From: M30B80 sp965656935
GTDB lineage: Bacteria > Pseudomonadota > Alphaproteobacteria > Rhodobacterales > Rhodobacteraceae
Direction: 5' to 3'
Length of the DNA: 64,000 nt
NCBI GenBank assembly: GCA_965656935.1
Contig: CBFHMG010000009.1
Location: forward strand, 53,500 to 117,499
The translations under genes and the position numbers were made by a program. The notes beneath the pieces are model-generated. The model saw only the letters and a program-made list of their open reading frames with translations, did no database searches and was not told where the DNA came from. Each line of letters starts with the position of its first letter. The stretch's first letter is position 1. Shown piece after piece: positions 51,370-60,829 of this stretch.

Positions 51370-53103
51370 ATGACGCTTTTCGCCGATATCCGTTCCCTCG
51401 TGATCCAATGCCTTGATGCAATGGCCGCTGAGGGCAGCCTGCCTGCAGGGCTCGATTATGCCAATGTGGCGGTCGAGCCGCCGCGCGATGCAGCCCATGG
51501 CGATATGGCGACCAATGCCGCGATGGTGCTGGCCAAGCCTGCAGGCCTCAAGCCGCGCGATATCGCGGAAGCCTTGGCGCCTAAGCTGATGGAAGACGCG
51601 CGTATCGACAGCGCCGAGGTCGCAGGCCCCGGCTTTTTGAACCTGCGCCTGTCGGCCCAGACATGGCGCAATGTGGTGGTGGATGTGCTGACCCATGGTG
51701 CAGATTTCGGCCGCTCCGATATGGGGCAGGGCAAATCTGTGAATGTAGAATATGTCAGCGCGAACCCCACGGGGCCTTTGCATGTGGGCCATACCCGTGG
51801 TGCCGTGTTTGGCGATGCTTTGGCCAGCCTTCTGGATTTCGCGGGCCATAAGGTCACGCGGGAATATTACATCAATGATGGCGGCGCGCAGGTCGATGTT
51901 CTCGCGCGCTCGGTCTATCTGCGCTATCTTGAGGCCCATGGCCAAGAGGTGGCCTTTGCCGATGGCACCTATCCCGGCGATTACCTGATCGACGTGGGCG
52001 CTGCACTGAAAGATAAGGTGGGCGATGCCTATATCGGCCAGCCCGAGGATGTCTGGCTGCAAGAGGTGCGCGAATTTTCTACCGATGCGATGATGGAGCT
52101 GATCCGCGAGGATCTGGCGCTGCTCGGCGTGAAGATGGACAAATTTTTCAGCGAAAAATCGCTTTATGGCACGGGGTTGATCGAGGCCGCGATCAAGGAT
52201 CTCGACGGTAAGGGATTGATCTATCGCGGCGTATTGGAGCCGCCCAAGGGCAAAACACCCGAAGATTGGGAACCGCGCGAGCAGACCTTGTTCAAATCCA
52301 CTGAATATGGCGATGATGTCGACCGTCCGATCCAGAAATCAGACGGGGCATGGACCTATTTCGCGCCCGATATCGCCTATCATTTCGATAAGGTTTCCAG
52401 AGGCTTCGACGAGCTTATTGATGTGTTTGGGGCCGATCACGGCGGATATGTCAAACGGATGAAAGCGGCGGTTGCGGCTTTGTCGGAAGGCCGTGTGCCG
52501 CTGGATGTGAAACTGACCCAATTGGTGCGGCTTTTCAAAGGTGGCGAGCCGTTCAAAATGTCCAAACGTGCGGGCACATTCGTGATGCTGCGCGATGTGG
52601 TCGATGAGGTCGGCGCGGATGTGACCCGTTTCATCATGCTCACCCGCAAGAATGACGCGCCCTTGGATTTCGACCTTGATAAAGTCATGGAGCAATCCAA
52701 GGATAACCCCGTTTTCTATGTCCAATACGCCCATGCCCGTATCCAATCGGTGCTGCGCAAGGCCGATGAGGCAGGGATGGGCAGCACAGGCCTGCCCGAT
52801 GATCTGTCGCAACTGGCCGATCCTGCGGAATTTGCCCTGATCGCGAAACTGGCGGAATGGCCCCGTATGGTCGAGATCGCAGCGCAATCTCATGAGCCCC
52901 ATCGGATTGCCTTCTATCTCTATGATTTAGCAGCAGAATTTCACGCATTGTGGAATAAGGGCAATGGCGAGCCGCATCTGCGCTTCTTCCAAGAGGGTGA
53001 CACGAGCGCAACATCTGCAAAACTTAGCCTGATCCGTGCCGTAGCCGTTGTTATTTCCAACGGTCTTGGTATTCTAGGGGTCAAGCCGGTTGAAAAAATG
53101 TGA
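51370..53103 (+). CDS. argS: arginyl-tRNA synthetase
   Basis: This 577-aa class I aminoacyl-tRNA synthetase charges tRNA-Arg. It has the HIGH-like motif as HVGHTRG, the KMSKR loop at residues 396-400, an N-terminal additional domain and a C-terminal DALR anticodon domain (NPVFYVQYAHARIQSVLRK at its start). It is 58 nt after dgt. Confidence 0.97.
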   Translation: MTLFADIRSLVIQCLDAMAAEGSLPAGLDYANVAVEPPRDAAHGDMATNAAMVLAKPAGLKPRDIAEALAPKLMEDARIDSAEVAGPGFLNLRLSAQTWRNVVVDVLTHGADFGRSDMGQGKSVNVEYVSANPTGPLHVGHTRGAVFGDALASLLDFAGHKVTREYYINDGGAQVDVLARSVYLRYLEAHGQEVAFADGTYPGDYLIDVGAALKDKVGDAYIGQPEDVWLQEVREFSTDAMMELIREDLALLGVKMDKFFSEKSLYGTGLIEAAIKDLDGKGLIYRGVLEPPKGKTPEDWEPREQTLFKSTEYGDDVDRPIQKSDGAWTYFAPDIAYHFDKVSRGFDELIDVFGADHGGYVKRMKAAVAALSEGRVPLDVKLTQLVRLFKGGEPFKMSKRAGTFVMLRDVVDEVGADVTRFIMLTRKNDAPLDFDLDKVMEQSKDNPVFYVQYAHARIQSVLRKADEAGMGSTGLPDDLSQLADPAEFALIAKLAEWPRMVEIAAQSHEPHRIAFYLYDLAAEFHALWNKGNGEPHLRFFQEGDTSATSAKLSLIRAVAVVISNGLGILGVKPVEKM

Positions 53104-53200
53104 GGCATAAGCCTCCGCGACGCTGGTTTCGAGCAGGACTATAGACATTACGGATGGATGCACCACACAGATGGGTGCGCGTTTGTGATGGGAGGCAGGC

Positions 53201-54100
53201 ATGGCAGTTTACGAGAATTATTCTCCTTATGACGATGGCGTCAGCTATTCGGATGCTCCGCAGGTGGACCCACCTCAGGCGGAACCCGCAAGGGTGACCT
53301 TGGCGCTGAATTGGGCGGGCGCAGCGGTATCGCTGTCGCTGGTTGTGGGGCTGTCGGTTTGGGCATGGCAATTGACGATGCGCGATGTCTCGGGCGTGCC
53401 CGTGATCCGCGCCTTGGAAGGCCCGATGCGCATTGCCCCCGAAGATCCGGGCGGATCGCAGGCCGAGCATCAAGGTTTGGCCGTGAACCGCATTGCAGCA
53501 GGCGAGGAAGCCGCCCCCGCAGCCGAGCGGATCGTGCTGGCTCCTGCACCTGTTGAACTTGCAGAGCTTGATTTCGCCTCGGCCAGCACGCCTGAGGCCA
53601 GTGAAGCCGAAGTCTTGCCAACCCCTGACGCGGCATCTGCCGCAACCTTGGAATTATTCGAAGCGCTGGAAGAGGGCGTTTTGGAAGCCGAGACCGAACA
53701 GGCCGCCCCCGCCACAGGGCTTACCCGTTCGCCCCGTCCGACTGTGCGCCCTGCCGATCGTCGTGTCGCGGCTATTAGCACCGCAAATGACGCCGACCCT
53801 GTTGAAACGGCGGCCCTCTCGGATGAGTTGGACCCCACAGGCCTGCCTGAAGGCACACGGCTGGTGCAGCTTGGCGCCTTTGACGATCTCGAGACCGCCC
53901 GCGCGGAATGGGCGCGGCTGAGCGGCGCATTCCCTGATTTCTTCAATGGCCGCCCCCGCGTCGTGCAAAGCGCCGTTTCGGGTGGGCGGGAATTCATTCG
54001 TCTGCGCGCGGCAGGGTTTGACGACCTCTCGGATGCGCGCCGCTTTTGCACCGCCCTTTTGGCGGAAGGCACGGCCTGTATTCCTGTGACGGTGCGCTAG
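53201..54100 (+). CDS. SPOR-domain membrane protein
   Basis: This 299-aa protein has one membrane helix at about residues 36-56, a long acidic Ala/Glu/Pro-rich periplasmic linker and a C-terminal SPOR domain from about 222 (GTRLVQLGAFDDLETARAEW). SPOR domains bind peptidoglycan stripped of stem peptides at division sites. It lies 2 nt before nagZ, consistent with a cell wall turnover role. Confidence 0.9.
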   Translation: MAVYENYSPYDDGVSYSDAPQVDPPQAEPARVTLALNWAGAAVSLSLVVGLSVWAWQLTMRDVSGVPVIRALEGPMRIAPEDPGGSQAEHQGLAVNRIAAGEEAAPAAERIVLAPAPVELAELDFASASTPEASEAEVLPTPDAASAATLELFEALEEGVLEAETEQAAPATGLTRSPRPTVRPADRRVAAISTANDADPVETAALSDELDPTGLPEGTRLVQLGAFDDLETARAEWARLSGAFPDFFNGRPRVVQSAVSGGREFIRLRAAGFDDLSDARRFCTALLAEGTACIPVTVR

Positions 54101-54102
54101 GC

Positions 54103-55110
54103 GTGGCGGGCATATCCGCCACGATCCTTGGTTGCGAAGGGCCGCGACTGAGCGAGAGCGAGGCCGATTTCTTTGCCCAAGCGCAGCCTTGGGGCTTTAT
54201 CCTTTTTGCCCGAAATATCGAAACACCTGAACAGGTTCGCTGCCTGACATCTGATCTGCGTGCTGCCCTTGGGCGCGATGTGCCGATCCTGATTGATCAG
54301 GAAGGCGGGCGGGTACAGCGCCTGCGCGCGCCGCATTGGCGTGAATGGCTCCCTGCCTTGGATGAGGTCATGAGCCTCAGCGCAGATCAAGCCGCGCGCG
54401 CCCTCTATCTGCGCGGTGCCCTGATCGGGGCGGAGTTGCGTGCGATTGGCATTGACACCAATTGCGCGCCTTTGGCCGATGTTGCCCGTGATGAAACCCA
54501 TCCCGTGCTGCTCAACCGTCTTTATGGGCGCGACCCCGAAAGCGTGGCCCGCAATGCGCGCGCCATGGCAAAGGGCTTGCTGGCCGCAGGGGTGTTGCCA
54601 GTTCTCAAACATCTTCCAGGCTATGGTTTGGGGCAGGTGGATAGCCATGCGGAATTGCCGCGCGTCTCTGCCAGCCGTGCCGAGCTGGAGGCCGTTGATT
54701 TCGCCGCTTTCAAACCCTTGGCCGACCTGCCTTTGGGGATGAGCGCGCATATCGTTTATGATGCAATTGAGGATGGCCTGCCTGCCACCATGTCGAAAAC
54801 ACTGATGGATCTGGTCCGCAGTGAGATCGGCTTCAAAGGGCTGATGATGACCGATGACCTCTCAATGGGGGCCTTGCCCGGGCCCATTGGGGAGCGCGCG
54901 GCGCGCTCGATTGCGGCGGGCTGTGATCTGATTTTGCATTGCAACGGAGACCGCGCCGAGATGGAGGCGGTTGTTGCAAACTCAGGCGCGCTTGAGGGCG
55001 CGGCCCTTGCACAGGCCGAGGCGGCGCTGGCCTTGCGCCACGCCCCTGTGGCGCTTGACATTTCCGCCCTTCAGGCCGAGTTTGAGGCGCTTCACAGCAA
55101 GGCTCCTTGA
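54103..55110 (+). CDS. nagZ: beta-N-acetylhexosaminidase NagZ (GH3)
   Basis: NagZ removes GlcNAc from anhydro-muropeptides in the cytosol for recycling. The 335-aa protein has DQEGGRVQRLR, the catalytic loop with DSH (VDSHAELP) and the nucleophile Asp in MTDDLSMGA. The usual KHxPGHG is KHLPGYG here, a His to Tyr change next to the catalytic loop; the dyad Asp-His is intact. GTG 54103 is the start, directly after the SPOR stop, because an earlier ATG lies inside that gene. Confidence 0.92.
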   Translation: MAGISATILGCEGPRLSESEADFFAQAQPWGFILFARNIETPEQVRCLTSDLRAALGRDVPILIDQEGGRVQRLRAPHWREWLPALDEVMSLSADQAARALYLRGALIGAELRAIGIDTNCAPLADVARDETHPVLLNRLYGRDPESVARNARAMAKGLLAAGVLPVLKHLPGYGLGQVDSHAELPRVSASRAELEAVDFAAFKPLADLPLGMSAHIVYDAIEDGLPATMSKTLMDLVRSEIGFKGLMMTDDLSMGALPGPIGERAARSIAAGCDLILHCNGDRAEMEAVVANSGALEGAALAQAEAALALRHAPVALDISALQAEFEALHSKAP

Positions 55111-55922
55111 TGTCCGATCCGACCGCGCCCGCCAATGACAATCCGCCCGTGGATGGGGCCGAGTGGGACTCGGTCGCTGAACGGCGTGCGGCCGAGGCGC
55201 TGATCGTCGATGTGGACGGGTTTGAAGGCCCTTTGGACCTGCTTCTGACGCTCTCGCGCACCCAGAAGGTGGATTTGCGCAAAATCTCGGTCCTCAAACT
55301 GGCCGAGCAATATCTGGTTTTCGTTGAGGAAGCGCGCAAGCTGCGCATCGAGCTGGCCGCTGATTACCTTGTAATGGCCGCATGGCTGGCCTTTTTGAAA
55401 TCCCGCCTTTTGCTGCCCCCCGATCCCACCGATGAAGGACCATCGGGCGAGGAAATGGCCGCCCATCTGGCCTTTCAGCTGGAACGTCTGGCTGCCATGC
55501 GCGAATGTGCGGCGCGTTTGATGGGGCGCGACAGGATCGGGCGGGAACGCTTTGTGCGCGGCCTGCCTGAAGGGGTCACTGCCACCAAGAAAATCGTCTA
55601 TTCCGCGACCTTGCTGGACCTGATGCAGGGCTATGCGCGGATCAAGACCAAGGAAGAGTTTCGCCCCTTCGTGATGGACCGCGACAGCGTCTTTACTATG
55701 GAGGAAGCGTTGGAACGGATGCGCGGGTTGATTGGATATGCGGGCAATTGGACCGATATTTCCTCTTATATCCCCTCAGGCTGGGAGGCGGACCCGAAGA
55801 AACGGCGCTCGGCCACGGCGTCAACCTTTGCGGCAGCTTTGGAATTGGCCAAGGCCGGCAAGGTGGAGCTGCGCCAATCCGAGACCTTTGCCCCGATTGA
55901 ATTGAAGCGGAAAGACGAGTGA
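55110..55922 (+). CDS. scpA: segregation and condensation protein A
   Basis: ScpA is the kleisin that bridges the SMC heads in the bacterial condensin. The 270-aa protein has the N-terminal FEGPLDLLLTLSRTQKVDL signature and a winged-helix C-terminus. ATG 55110 overlaps the nagZ stop by one nt (TGATG), so the genes are coupled. A disordered 35-residue N-terminus precedes the domain. It is followed 4 nt later by scpB. Confidence 0.96.
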   Translation: MSDPTAPANDNPPVDGAEWDSVAERRAAEALIVDVDGFEGPLDLLLTLSRTQKVDLRKISVLKLAEQYLVFVEEARKLRIELAADYLVMAAWLAFLKSRLLLPPDPTDEGPSGEEMAAHLAFQLERLAAMRECAARLMGRDRIGRERFVRGLPEGVTATKKIVYSATLLDLMQGYARIKTKEEFRPFVMDRDSVFTMEEALERMRGLIGYAGNWTDISSYIPSGWEADPKKRRSATASTFAAALELAKAGKVELRQSETFAPIELKRKDE

Positions 55923-55926
55923 AGCC

Positions 55927-56652
55927 ATGACCGCAGAGACAGAAAACCAAGTCACGCAAGCCCCTTCAGAGGCCGATGAAAAGCCCGCAGGCCCAAGCGA
56001 CAGCCTGTTTCAGGCCCCGCCTATGGGTGAGCAGGAACGCATGGTCGAGGCTTTGCTCTTTGCCAGTGCCGAGCCGATGACCCTGCGCGAGATGGAGAAG
56101 CGCATGCCACATGGCTGTGACCCTGCCGAGGCCGTGCAATATCTGCGTCGCCGCTATGAGGGGCGGGGGGTGAATGTCGCGCGTGTGGGGGATGCATGGG
56201 CGATCCGCACGGCGGGTGATTTGGGCTATCTCATGAGCCGCGAAACGGTCGAGACCCGCAAGCTCAGCCGCGCCGCGATCGAAACCTTGGCGATCATCGC
56301 TTATCACCAGCCCGTCACCCGCGCCGAGATCGAGGAAATCCGCGGCGTCTCGGTCAGCCGTGGTACGATTGATCAATTGATGGAAATGGAATGGATCCGC
56401 TTTGGCCGCCGCAAAATGACGCCTGGCCGCCCTGTGACCTATACGGTCACACAATCCTTCCTTGACCATTTCGGCTTGGAAAGCGCCCGCGATTTGCCGG
56501 GCTTGAAGGAATTGCGCGAGGCAGGCCTTTTGGAAAGCCGCCCGCCAAGCAGCCTTGTTCCCGTGGCCAGCAGCGAGGATAGCGACCCTGATGAAGACGC
56601 GCTGCCCTTTGATGAGGGCGAGGGCGAGGACACGGATGATATGTTCGAATAG
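55927..56652 (+). CDS. scpB: segregation and condensation protein B
   Basis: ScpB dimerises and binds ScpA in the SMC condensin complex. The 241-aa protein has two winged-helix domains with AIETLAIIAYHQPVTRAEIEEIRGV and GRPVTYTVTQSFLDHFG. It has acidic N- and C-terminal tails (EDSDPDEDALPFDEGEGED). Confidence 0.96.
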   Translation: MTAETENQVTQAPSEADEKPAGPSDSLFQAPPMGEQERMVEALLFASAEPMTLREMEKRMPHGCDPAEAVQYLRRRYEGRGVNVARVGDAWAIRTAGDLGYLMSRETVETRKLSRAAIETLAIIAYHQPVTRAEIEEIRGVSVSRGTIDQLMEMEWIRFGRRKMTPGRPVTYTVTQSFLDHFGLESARDLPGLKELREAGLLESRPPSSLVPVASSEDSDPDEDALPFDEGEGEDTDDMFE

Positions 56653-56717
56653 GCTCGGCTCGAAAAAGCCATAATTTCTGCTATACTGTGCAAAACAACA
56701 ATTTGAGCAGAGGTAAT

Positions 56718-56924
56718 ATGGAACGTCTTATTGCAATGATCCTGCGCCGCTTTATGGGCCAGATCATCAATCGCGGCATCAATGCGGGCTTCAATAGGGT
56801 CTCGAATAGGGGCGGGAACGCCTCTGAGGGCCAGCCGCCTGCCAATGTACAGAGATCCGCGCAAGAAACACAGCAGCGCATGCGCCAAGTGGGCCGCCTT
56901 GCGGGACGCCTAAGACGATTTTAA
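56718..56924 (+). CDS. small basic protein of unknown function
   Basis: This 68-aa protein from ATG 56718 (MERLIAMILRRFMGQIINRG) follows an AGAGG site. It has an amphipathic N-terminal helix and a basic C-terminus (RQVGRLAGRLRRF); I do not recognise a family. It lies 65 nt after scpB and before a bidirectional terminator, so it may be the last gene of that cluster. An ATG 30 nt upstream is also in frame. Confidence 0.55.
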   Translation: MERLIAMILRRFMGQIINRGINAGFNRVSNRGGNASEGQPPANVQRSAQETQQRMRQVGRLAGRLRRF

Positions 56925-56973
56925 TCGTTTTACGTCAGCCAGCAACACGCTGAAAATACGTAGTTTTAAATGA

Positions 56974-57000
56974 AACGGGGCGCCGAATGGGCGCCCCGTT
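56974..57000. terminator. bidirectional intrinsic terminator
   Basis: The stem AACGGGGCGCC pairs with GGCGCCCCGTT around a 5-nt loop, with TTTTG following on the plus strand. It separates the convergent small-protein gene and glnA. Confidence 0.75.
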
Positions 57001-57022
57001 TTGTATTGAGAGATACCGCTGA

Positions 57023-58429
57023 TTAGCAGCTGTAATACATCTTGTATTCAACTGGGTGCGGTGTGTGCTCGAATTCGTAGACTTCTTCCCACTTAAGGGC
57101 AGCATAGCCTTCGATCTGGCTCTTGGTGAATACGTCACCTTTGAGCAGGAACTCGTGGTCTTTTTCCAGCTCGTCGAGCGCTTCACGTAGCGAGGCGCAA
57201 ACAGTTGGGATCTCTGCCAACTCTTCTGGGGGCAGATCGTAGAGATCTTTGTCCGAAGGCTCGCCGGGGTGGATCTTGTTCTGGATGCCGTCGAGGCCAG
57301 CCATAAGCAGGGCTGCGAAGCACAGATAGGGGTTTGCCGCAGGATCGGGGAAGCGGGCTTCCACGCGTTTTGCCTTGGGCGATTCTGTCCATGGAATACG
57401 AACACAACCCGAACGGTTACGTGCCGAATAAGCGCGCAGAACGGGGGCCTCGAAGCCCGGGATCAGACGCTTATAGGAGTTGGTCGAGGGGTTCGTGAAG
57501 GCATTGAGCGCTTTCGCGTGCTTCAAGATACCACCGATGAAATACAGCGCCTCATCCGAGAGATCGGCATATTTATCGCCAGCAAAGAGCGGCTTGCCGT
57601 CTTTCCAGATCGACATGTTGCAATGCATGCCAGTGCCGTTATCGCCAGAGATCGGCTTGGGCATGAAGGTCGCGGATTTGCCATAGGCATGGGCGACATT
57701 GTGGATGATGTATTTGTATTTCTGCAGCTCGTCGGCCTGATGTGTCAGGCTGCCGAAGATCAAGCCAAGCTCGTGCTGGCAAGACGCCACTTCGTGGTGA
57801 TGCTTGTCGACCTTCATGCCGATGCGCTTCATGGTGGAAAGCATTTCCGAGCGCAGGTCTTGTGCGGCATCGGTTGGGTTCACAGGGAAGTAGCCGCCCT
57901 TGATACCCGGACGATGGCCCATATTGCCCATCTCGTATTCGGTGTCGGAGTTCCATGAGGCGTCCTGAGCATCAACCTCATAGGAGACCTTGTTCATGGA
58001 GACCGCGAAACGGACATCATCAAACAGGAAGAATTCAGCTTCAGGGCCGAAATAGGCCACATCGCCGATGCCCGAGGATTTGAGATAGGCTTCGGCCTTC
58101 TCAGCAGTGCCGCGAGGGTCACGATCATAGGCCTCGCCCGTGTCAGGCTCGACCACCGAGCAATGCACGCAGAGCGTTTTCTCGGCATAGAATGGGTCAA
58201 CATAGACGCTGTCAGTATCGGGCATCAATTTCATGTCCGACGCTTCGATGCCTTTCCAACCAGCGATGGAGGACCCATCGAACATGAAGCCTTCTTCGAG
58301 GAAGTCTTCATCTACCTGATCAGACATCACAGTGACGTGCTGAAGTTTGCCGCGCGGATCAGTGAAACGGATATCTACATATTCGATATCTTCGTCTTTG
58401 ATCATTTTGAGAACGGTATCTTTGCTCAT
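57023..58429 (-). CDS. glnA: glutamine synthetase type I
   Basis: This 468-aa GSI-beta type enzyme makes glutamine from glutamate, ammonia and ATP as a dodecamer. Visible are the FDGSSIAGWKGI, GPEAEFFLFD, KPISGDNGTGMHCN and NRSGCVRIP motifs. Tyr397 in LYDLPPEE is the adenylylation site used by GlnE, so the enzyme is covalently controlled. It follows glnB (PII) after 79 nt, the usual glnBA arrangement of Alphaproteobacteria. Confidence 0.98.
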   Translation of the reverse strand: MSKDTVLKMIKDEDIEYVDIRFTDPRGKLQHVTVMSDQVDEDFLEEGFMFDGSSIAGWKGIEASDMKLMPDTDSVYVDPFYAEKTLCVHCSVVEPDTGEAYDRDPRGTAEKAEAYLKSSGIGDVAYFGPEAEFFLFDDVRFAVSMNKVSYEVDAQDASWNSDTEYEMGNMGHRPGIKGGYFPVNPTDAAQDLRSEMLSTMKRIGMKVDKHHHEVASCQHELGLIFGSLTHQADELQKYKYIIHNVAHAYGKSATFMPKPISGDNGTGMHCNMSIWKDGKPLFAGDKYADLSDEALYFIGGILKHAKALNAFTNPSTNSYKRLIPGFEAPVLRAYSARNRSGCVRIPWTESPKAKRVEARFPDPAANPYLCFAALLMAGLDGIQNKIHPGEPSDKDLYDLPPEELAEIPTVCASLREALDELEKDHEFLLKGDVFTKSQIEGYAALKWEEVYEFEHTPHPVEYKMYYSC

Positions 58430-58460
58430 CGTGACCTTCCCTTAAGGTTTTGTTGAAGTC

Positions 58461-58475
58461 GGGGCGGGGAGCCCC
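58461..58475. terminator. hairpin between glnB and glnA
   Basis: The stem GGGGC/GCCCC with loop GGGGA lies between the two genes and has T4 on the plus strand only. On the minus strand no T-run follows, so it more likely tunes readthrough or RNA stability within glnBA. Confidence 0.4.
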
Positions 58476-58508
58476 TTTTGAAAAATGAAATCCAGCCAAA
58501 AGCTGGGA

Positions 58509-58847
58509 TCAGAGGGCGTCTTCCCCAGATTCGCCCGTCCGGATGCGGATCGCTTGCTCAACCGGAGAGACAAAGATTTTGCCATCGCCAATTTTGTCGG
58601 TCTTGGCCGCATCAATGATCGCGGCGATTGCGCCATCGACCAGATCATCCGACAAAACCACTTCGATTTTCACCTTTGGCAAGAAATCGACCACATATTC
58701 GGCGCCACGATAGAGTTCTGTGTGACCCTTCTGACGGCCGAAACCTTTTACTTCAGTGACGCTAAGCCCCTGAATTCCGATCTCTTGGAGGGCTTCTTTG
58801 ACCTCGTCGAGCTTGAACGGTTTGATAATCGCCTCGATTTTTTTCAT
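58509..58847 (-). CDS. glnB: nitrogen regulatory protein P-II
   Basis: This 112-aa trimeric sensor of 2-oxoglutarate and ATP/ADP has the T-loop with uridylylation site Tyr51 (HTELYRGAEY) and the KIFVSPVEQAIRIRTGE C-terminal signature. ATG 58847 gives MKKIEAIIKPFKLDEV; the frame to 58934 adds unlike residues. It signals nitrogen status to glutamine synthetase adenylylation and to NtrB. Confidence 0.97.
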   Translation of the reverse strand: MKKIEAIIKPFKLDEVKEALQEIGIQGLSVTEVKGFGRQKGHTELYRGAEYVVDFLPKVKIEVVLSDDLVDGAIAAIIDAAKTDKIGDGKIFVSPVEQAIRIRTGESGEDAL

Positions 58848-59035
58848 GTGGGCCTCCTCGTATACGAGCGCTTTTGTTACCTTGTGGGTGAGACCACTTC
58901 TGATTTGCGGCGACAATGCGATACGGCCAAACAAGCATTCCAGCCTGAGGGCTTTTCTAGCGCGCGGCTAAAAAATAATCGCAACGCACAAAAATTAGAC
59001 GATTTGAAAACTATGGGGCTGAGAGGCGAGCATGA

Positions 59036-59066
59036 AAAAGGCCACCACAAGAAGTGGCGGCCTTTT
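59036..59066. terminator. bidirectional terminator after the Hint-domain gene
   Basis: AAAAGGCC-A-CCAC pairs with GTGG-C-GGCCTTTT around loop AAGAA, with one internal mismatch, and T-runs occur in both directions. It lies 28 nt past the Hint-domain gene stop. Confidence 0.75.
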
Positions 59067-59093
59067 CAGGAGGAGCGAAAGGGTCTTGGGCCC

Positions 59094-59612
59094 TTAGAGT
59101 GCTCCCGCTAGAGGTTCGAAATGCGGCGCTGCGGCACAAAGCTCGAGCCCGCCTGCATAGATGATCTGGTCCTTGTCGAAATGCAGCGCAATCATATGGC
59201 TCGGGCGCGCTTGGCCATCGGCCCATTTGATAAACTCGCCATCAACAAGCTGTTCTGCCTCAAGCTCGGCTTGGGGTTTGCCGTAAAGCGCCTGCGCACG
59301 CCAGTCGCGGATCAAAACGCGTTGCTGGGGAAGAAGGATGACATCTTCCTCGGGCTTGCCGCCAAGCGCATCCTTGCCGACATGCACCAAGCGCAAACTG
59401 CGCGGCACGGCGCGGCGGATCACGGCGCGCACGGTTTGTGCACCACCATTGCGGGTGATTACGCGGTCACCGGGATAGATCGCCTCGACGGGCAGGGCGC
59501 CATCAAGCGTCAGCACAGTAGTGCCAAGCGGAAGCGCTGCATCAAGTTTGGTTTGGGGATTGGACTCAACGGGTGAACTGCCGGCAAATTGCCGGGTGTC
59601 TAGATGTGTCAT
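59094..59612 (-). CDS. Hint-domain protein lacking the usual Cys
   Basis: This 172-aa protein has a Hedgehog/intein (Hint)-type fold: LPLGTTVLTLDGALPVEAIYPGDRV, then VRAVIRRAVPRSLRLVHVG and LLPQQRVLIRDW near the end. Self-processing Hint domains start with a Cys nucleophile (CFxxGT); here the position is Ala (DAALPLGT, about residues 24-31), so cleavage chemistry is probably absent. Proteins like this are frequent in Rhodobacterales, with no agreed function. ATG 59612 is preferred to one 29 codons upstream. Confidence 0.82.
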   Translation of the reverse strand: MTHLDTRQFAGSSPVESNPQTKLDAALPLGTTVLTLDGALPVEAIYPGDRVITRNGGAQTVRAVIRRAVPRSLRLVHVGKDALGGKPEEDVILLPQQRVLIRDWRAQALYGKPQAELEAEQLVDGEFIKWADGQARPSHMIALHFDKDQIIYAGGLELCAAAPHFEPLAGAL

Positions 59613-59800
59613 TGCTGCTCCTGCACTCAAATGCGGGCATTCTTTGATGCCTCGCCTTTTTATTGGCTTGATCGTGCCACATTCGCGCAGGGAAATCAAA
59701 AGATATTAACCCGTCTATCTTTGGTGTGGTTTTTTGGTCAGGGCGCGGGGTGAATTTACACTCGCATCCTGAATTCAGCTCTGCTAAGAGCCGCCTCGTT

Positions 59801-59885
59801 GCGGGTGTGGCGGAATTGGTAGACGCACCAGATTTAGGTTCTGGCGCCGCAAGGCGTGGGGGTTCAAGTCCCTTCACCCGCACCA
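59801..59885 (+). tRNA. tRNA-Leu (anticodon UAG)
   Basis: A complete class II tRNA of 85 nt has acceptor stem GCGGGTG/CACCCGC and D-loop TTGGTAGACGC. The anticodon stem is CCAGA/TCTGG with TAG at 59835-59837, and a variable arm GGCGCCGCAAGGCGT and T-arm GGTTCAAGTCC follow. CCA is encoded. It reads CUA. The DNA composition changes sharply after it, fitting its common use as an integration site. Confidence 0.97.
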
Positions 59886-60829
59886 AAATAAATAATTAAA
59901 GCACTGATTTAACATGATAAAATAAGGTATTTTTTTATTTTACCACCCTATGATCCACCCTTTATTTCATGCGTTTTACGCGCGCACGGTTGCGCGTTGA
60001 CACATGCTTTCCACTATATCGGAAGTAACATAGCTTAAGAGTTGAGGATAAGACGCTGCGAGTGCCTTAACCGCACATCGCTTTTGTTTTTTGAAACTAA
60101 AGCTTGGACGGCCTGCTCTAATCATCAAGAATGGGATAGAGAGGAGATAATGAGCACGTTGCCCTTATGTTACTAGGCTCTTTGCGTAGAAACTTGGGAT
60201 CTCAGGCGGGTCAGCAATACAGGTATGGACAGATGGTGCGCTCTATTCCTTTTTAGCTTTGGTTTGATTACCCATCGTTTTCTGTGGTTTCCGGTGATGA
60301 TGGCGAACCGAGGCGTTTCTGGCGGGTGGCGGTAGCATTTCTTGGTGCGGCATCGCTGGATGTAGGCTTCATGTAGGATCCCGTGAGAATTTTAAAGCCA
60401 GCGAGTGCGCAGATCTGGCGCGTTGCAATAATGGACGGCTTGGCTTTGTTGTGAATGAGGCCCTATTACTGATTGTTCGACAGCGTACGCTATCTCACCG
60501 GCTTTTGGCATTCGCTTTAGGGGCAAGATCGGGCTTTGGTCCTGCGTTATTGGTGAGTGTGTCGGACGGCGCGTGGTATTTCAACGATGTCCAGCAGGAG
60601 GGGGGGCAGCAATCCATGTTTTGGATAATATATTATTTGCATAGGCAGCTATCATAAGTCTTTTAAGACTAAGGCATATTTGGCTGTTGGCGGCTATCAG
60701 CACTAAGCTGCCTTGCAATCAAAAATTGTCGTTAAAACAGTTCGAACCACTTATGGGCTGAGCTTAAAAAGCGCTTGACTTTTTTTTAGTGTGATCCACG
60801 TTTAGTAAAAATTTAATGGAGTGAGATTG
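59886..60829. other. 0.94 kb AT-rich region without a supported gene
   Basis: No convincing protein gene was found. A 68-codon frame at 60451-60657 has no ribosome site or recognisable product. The minus strand from about 60480 to 60190 has coding-like pieces in two frames broken by stops, which may be a decayed gene. Composition differs strongly from the core on its left. Confidence 0.55.

Noticed and set aside
33615..60194. Shared CGTAGAAACTTGGG at about 33627 and 60185
   Set aside because: A 14-base match is expected by chance in a window of this size and the contexts do not match.
60451..60657. 68-codon frame in the island spacer
   Set aside because: No ribosome site or family; coding-like pieces on the other strand in two frames suggest decay instead.
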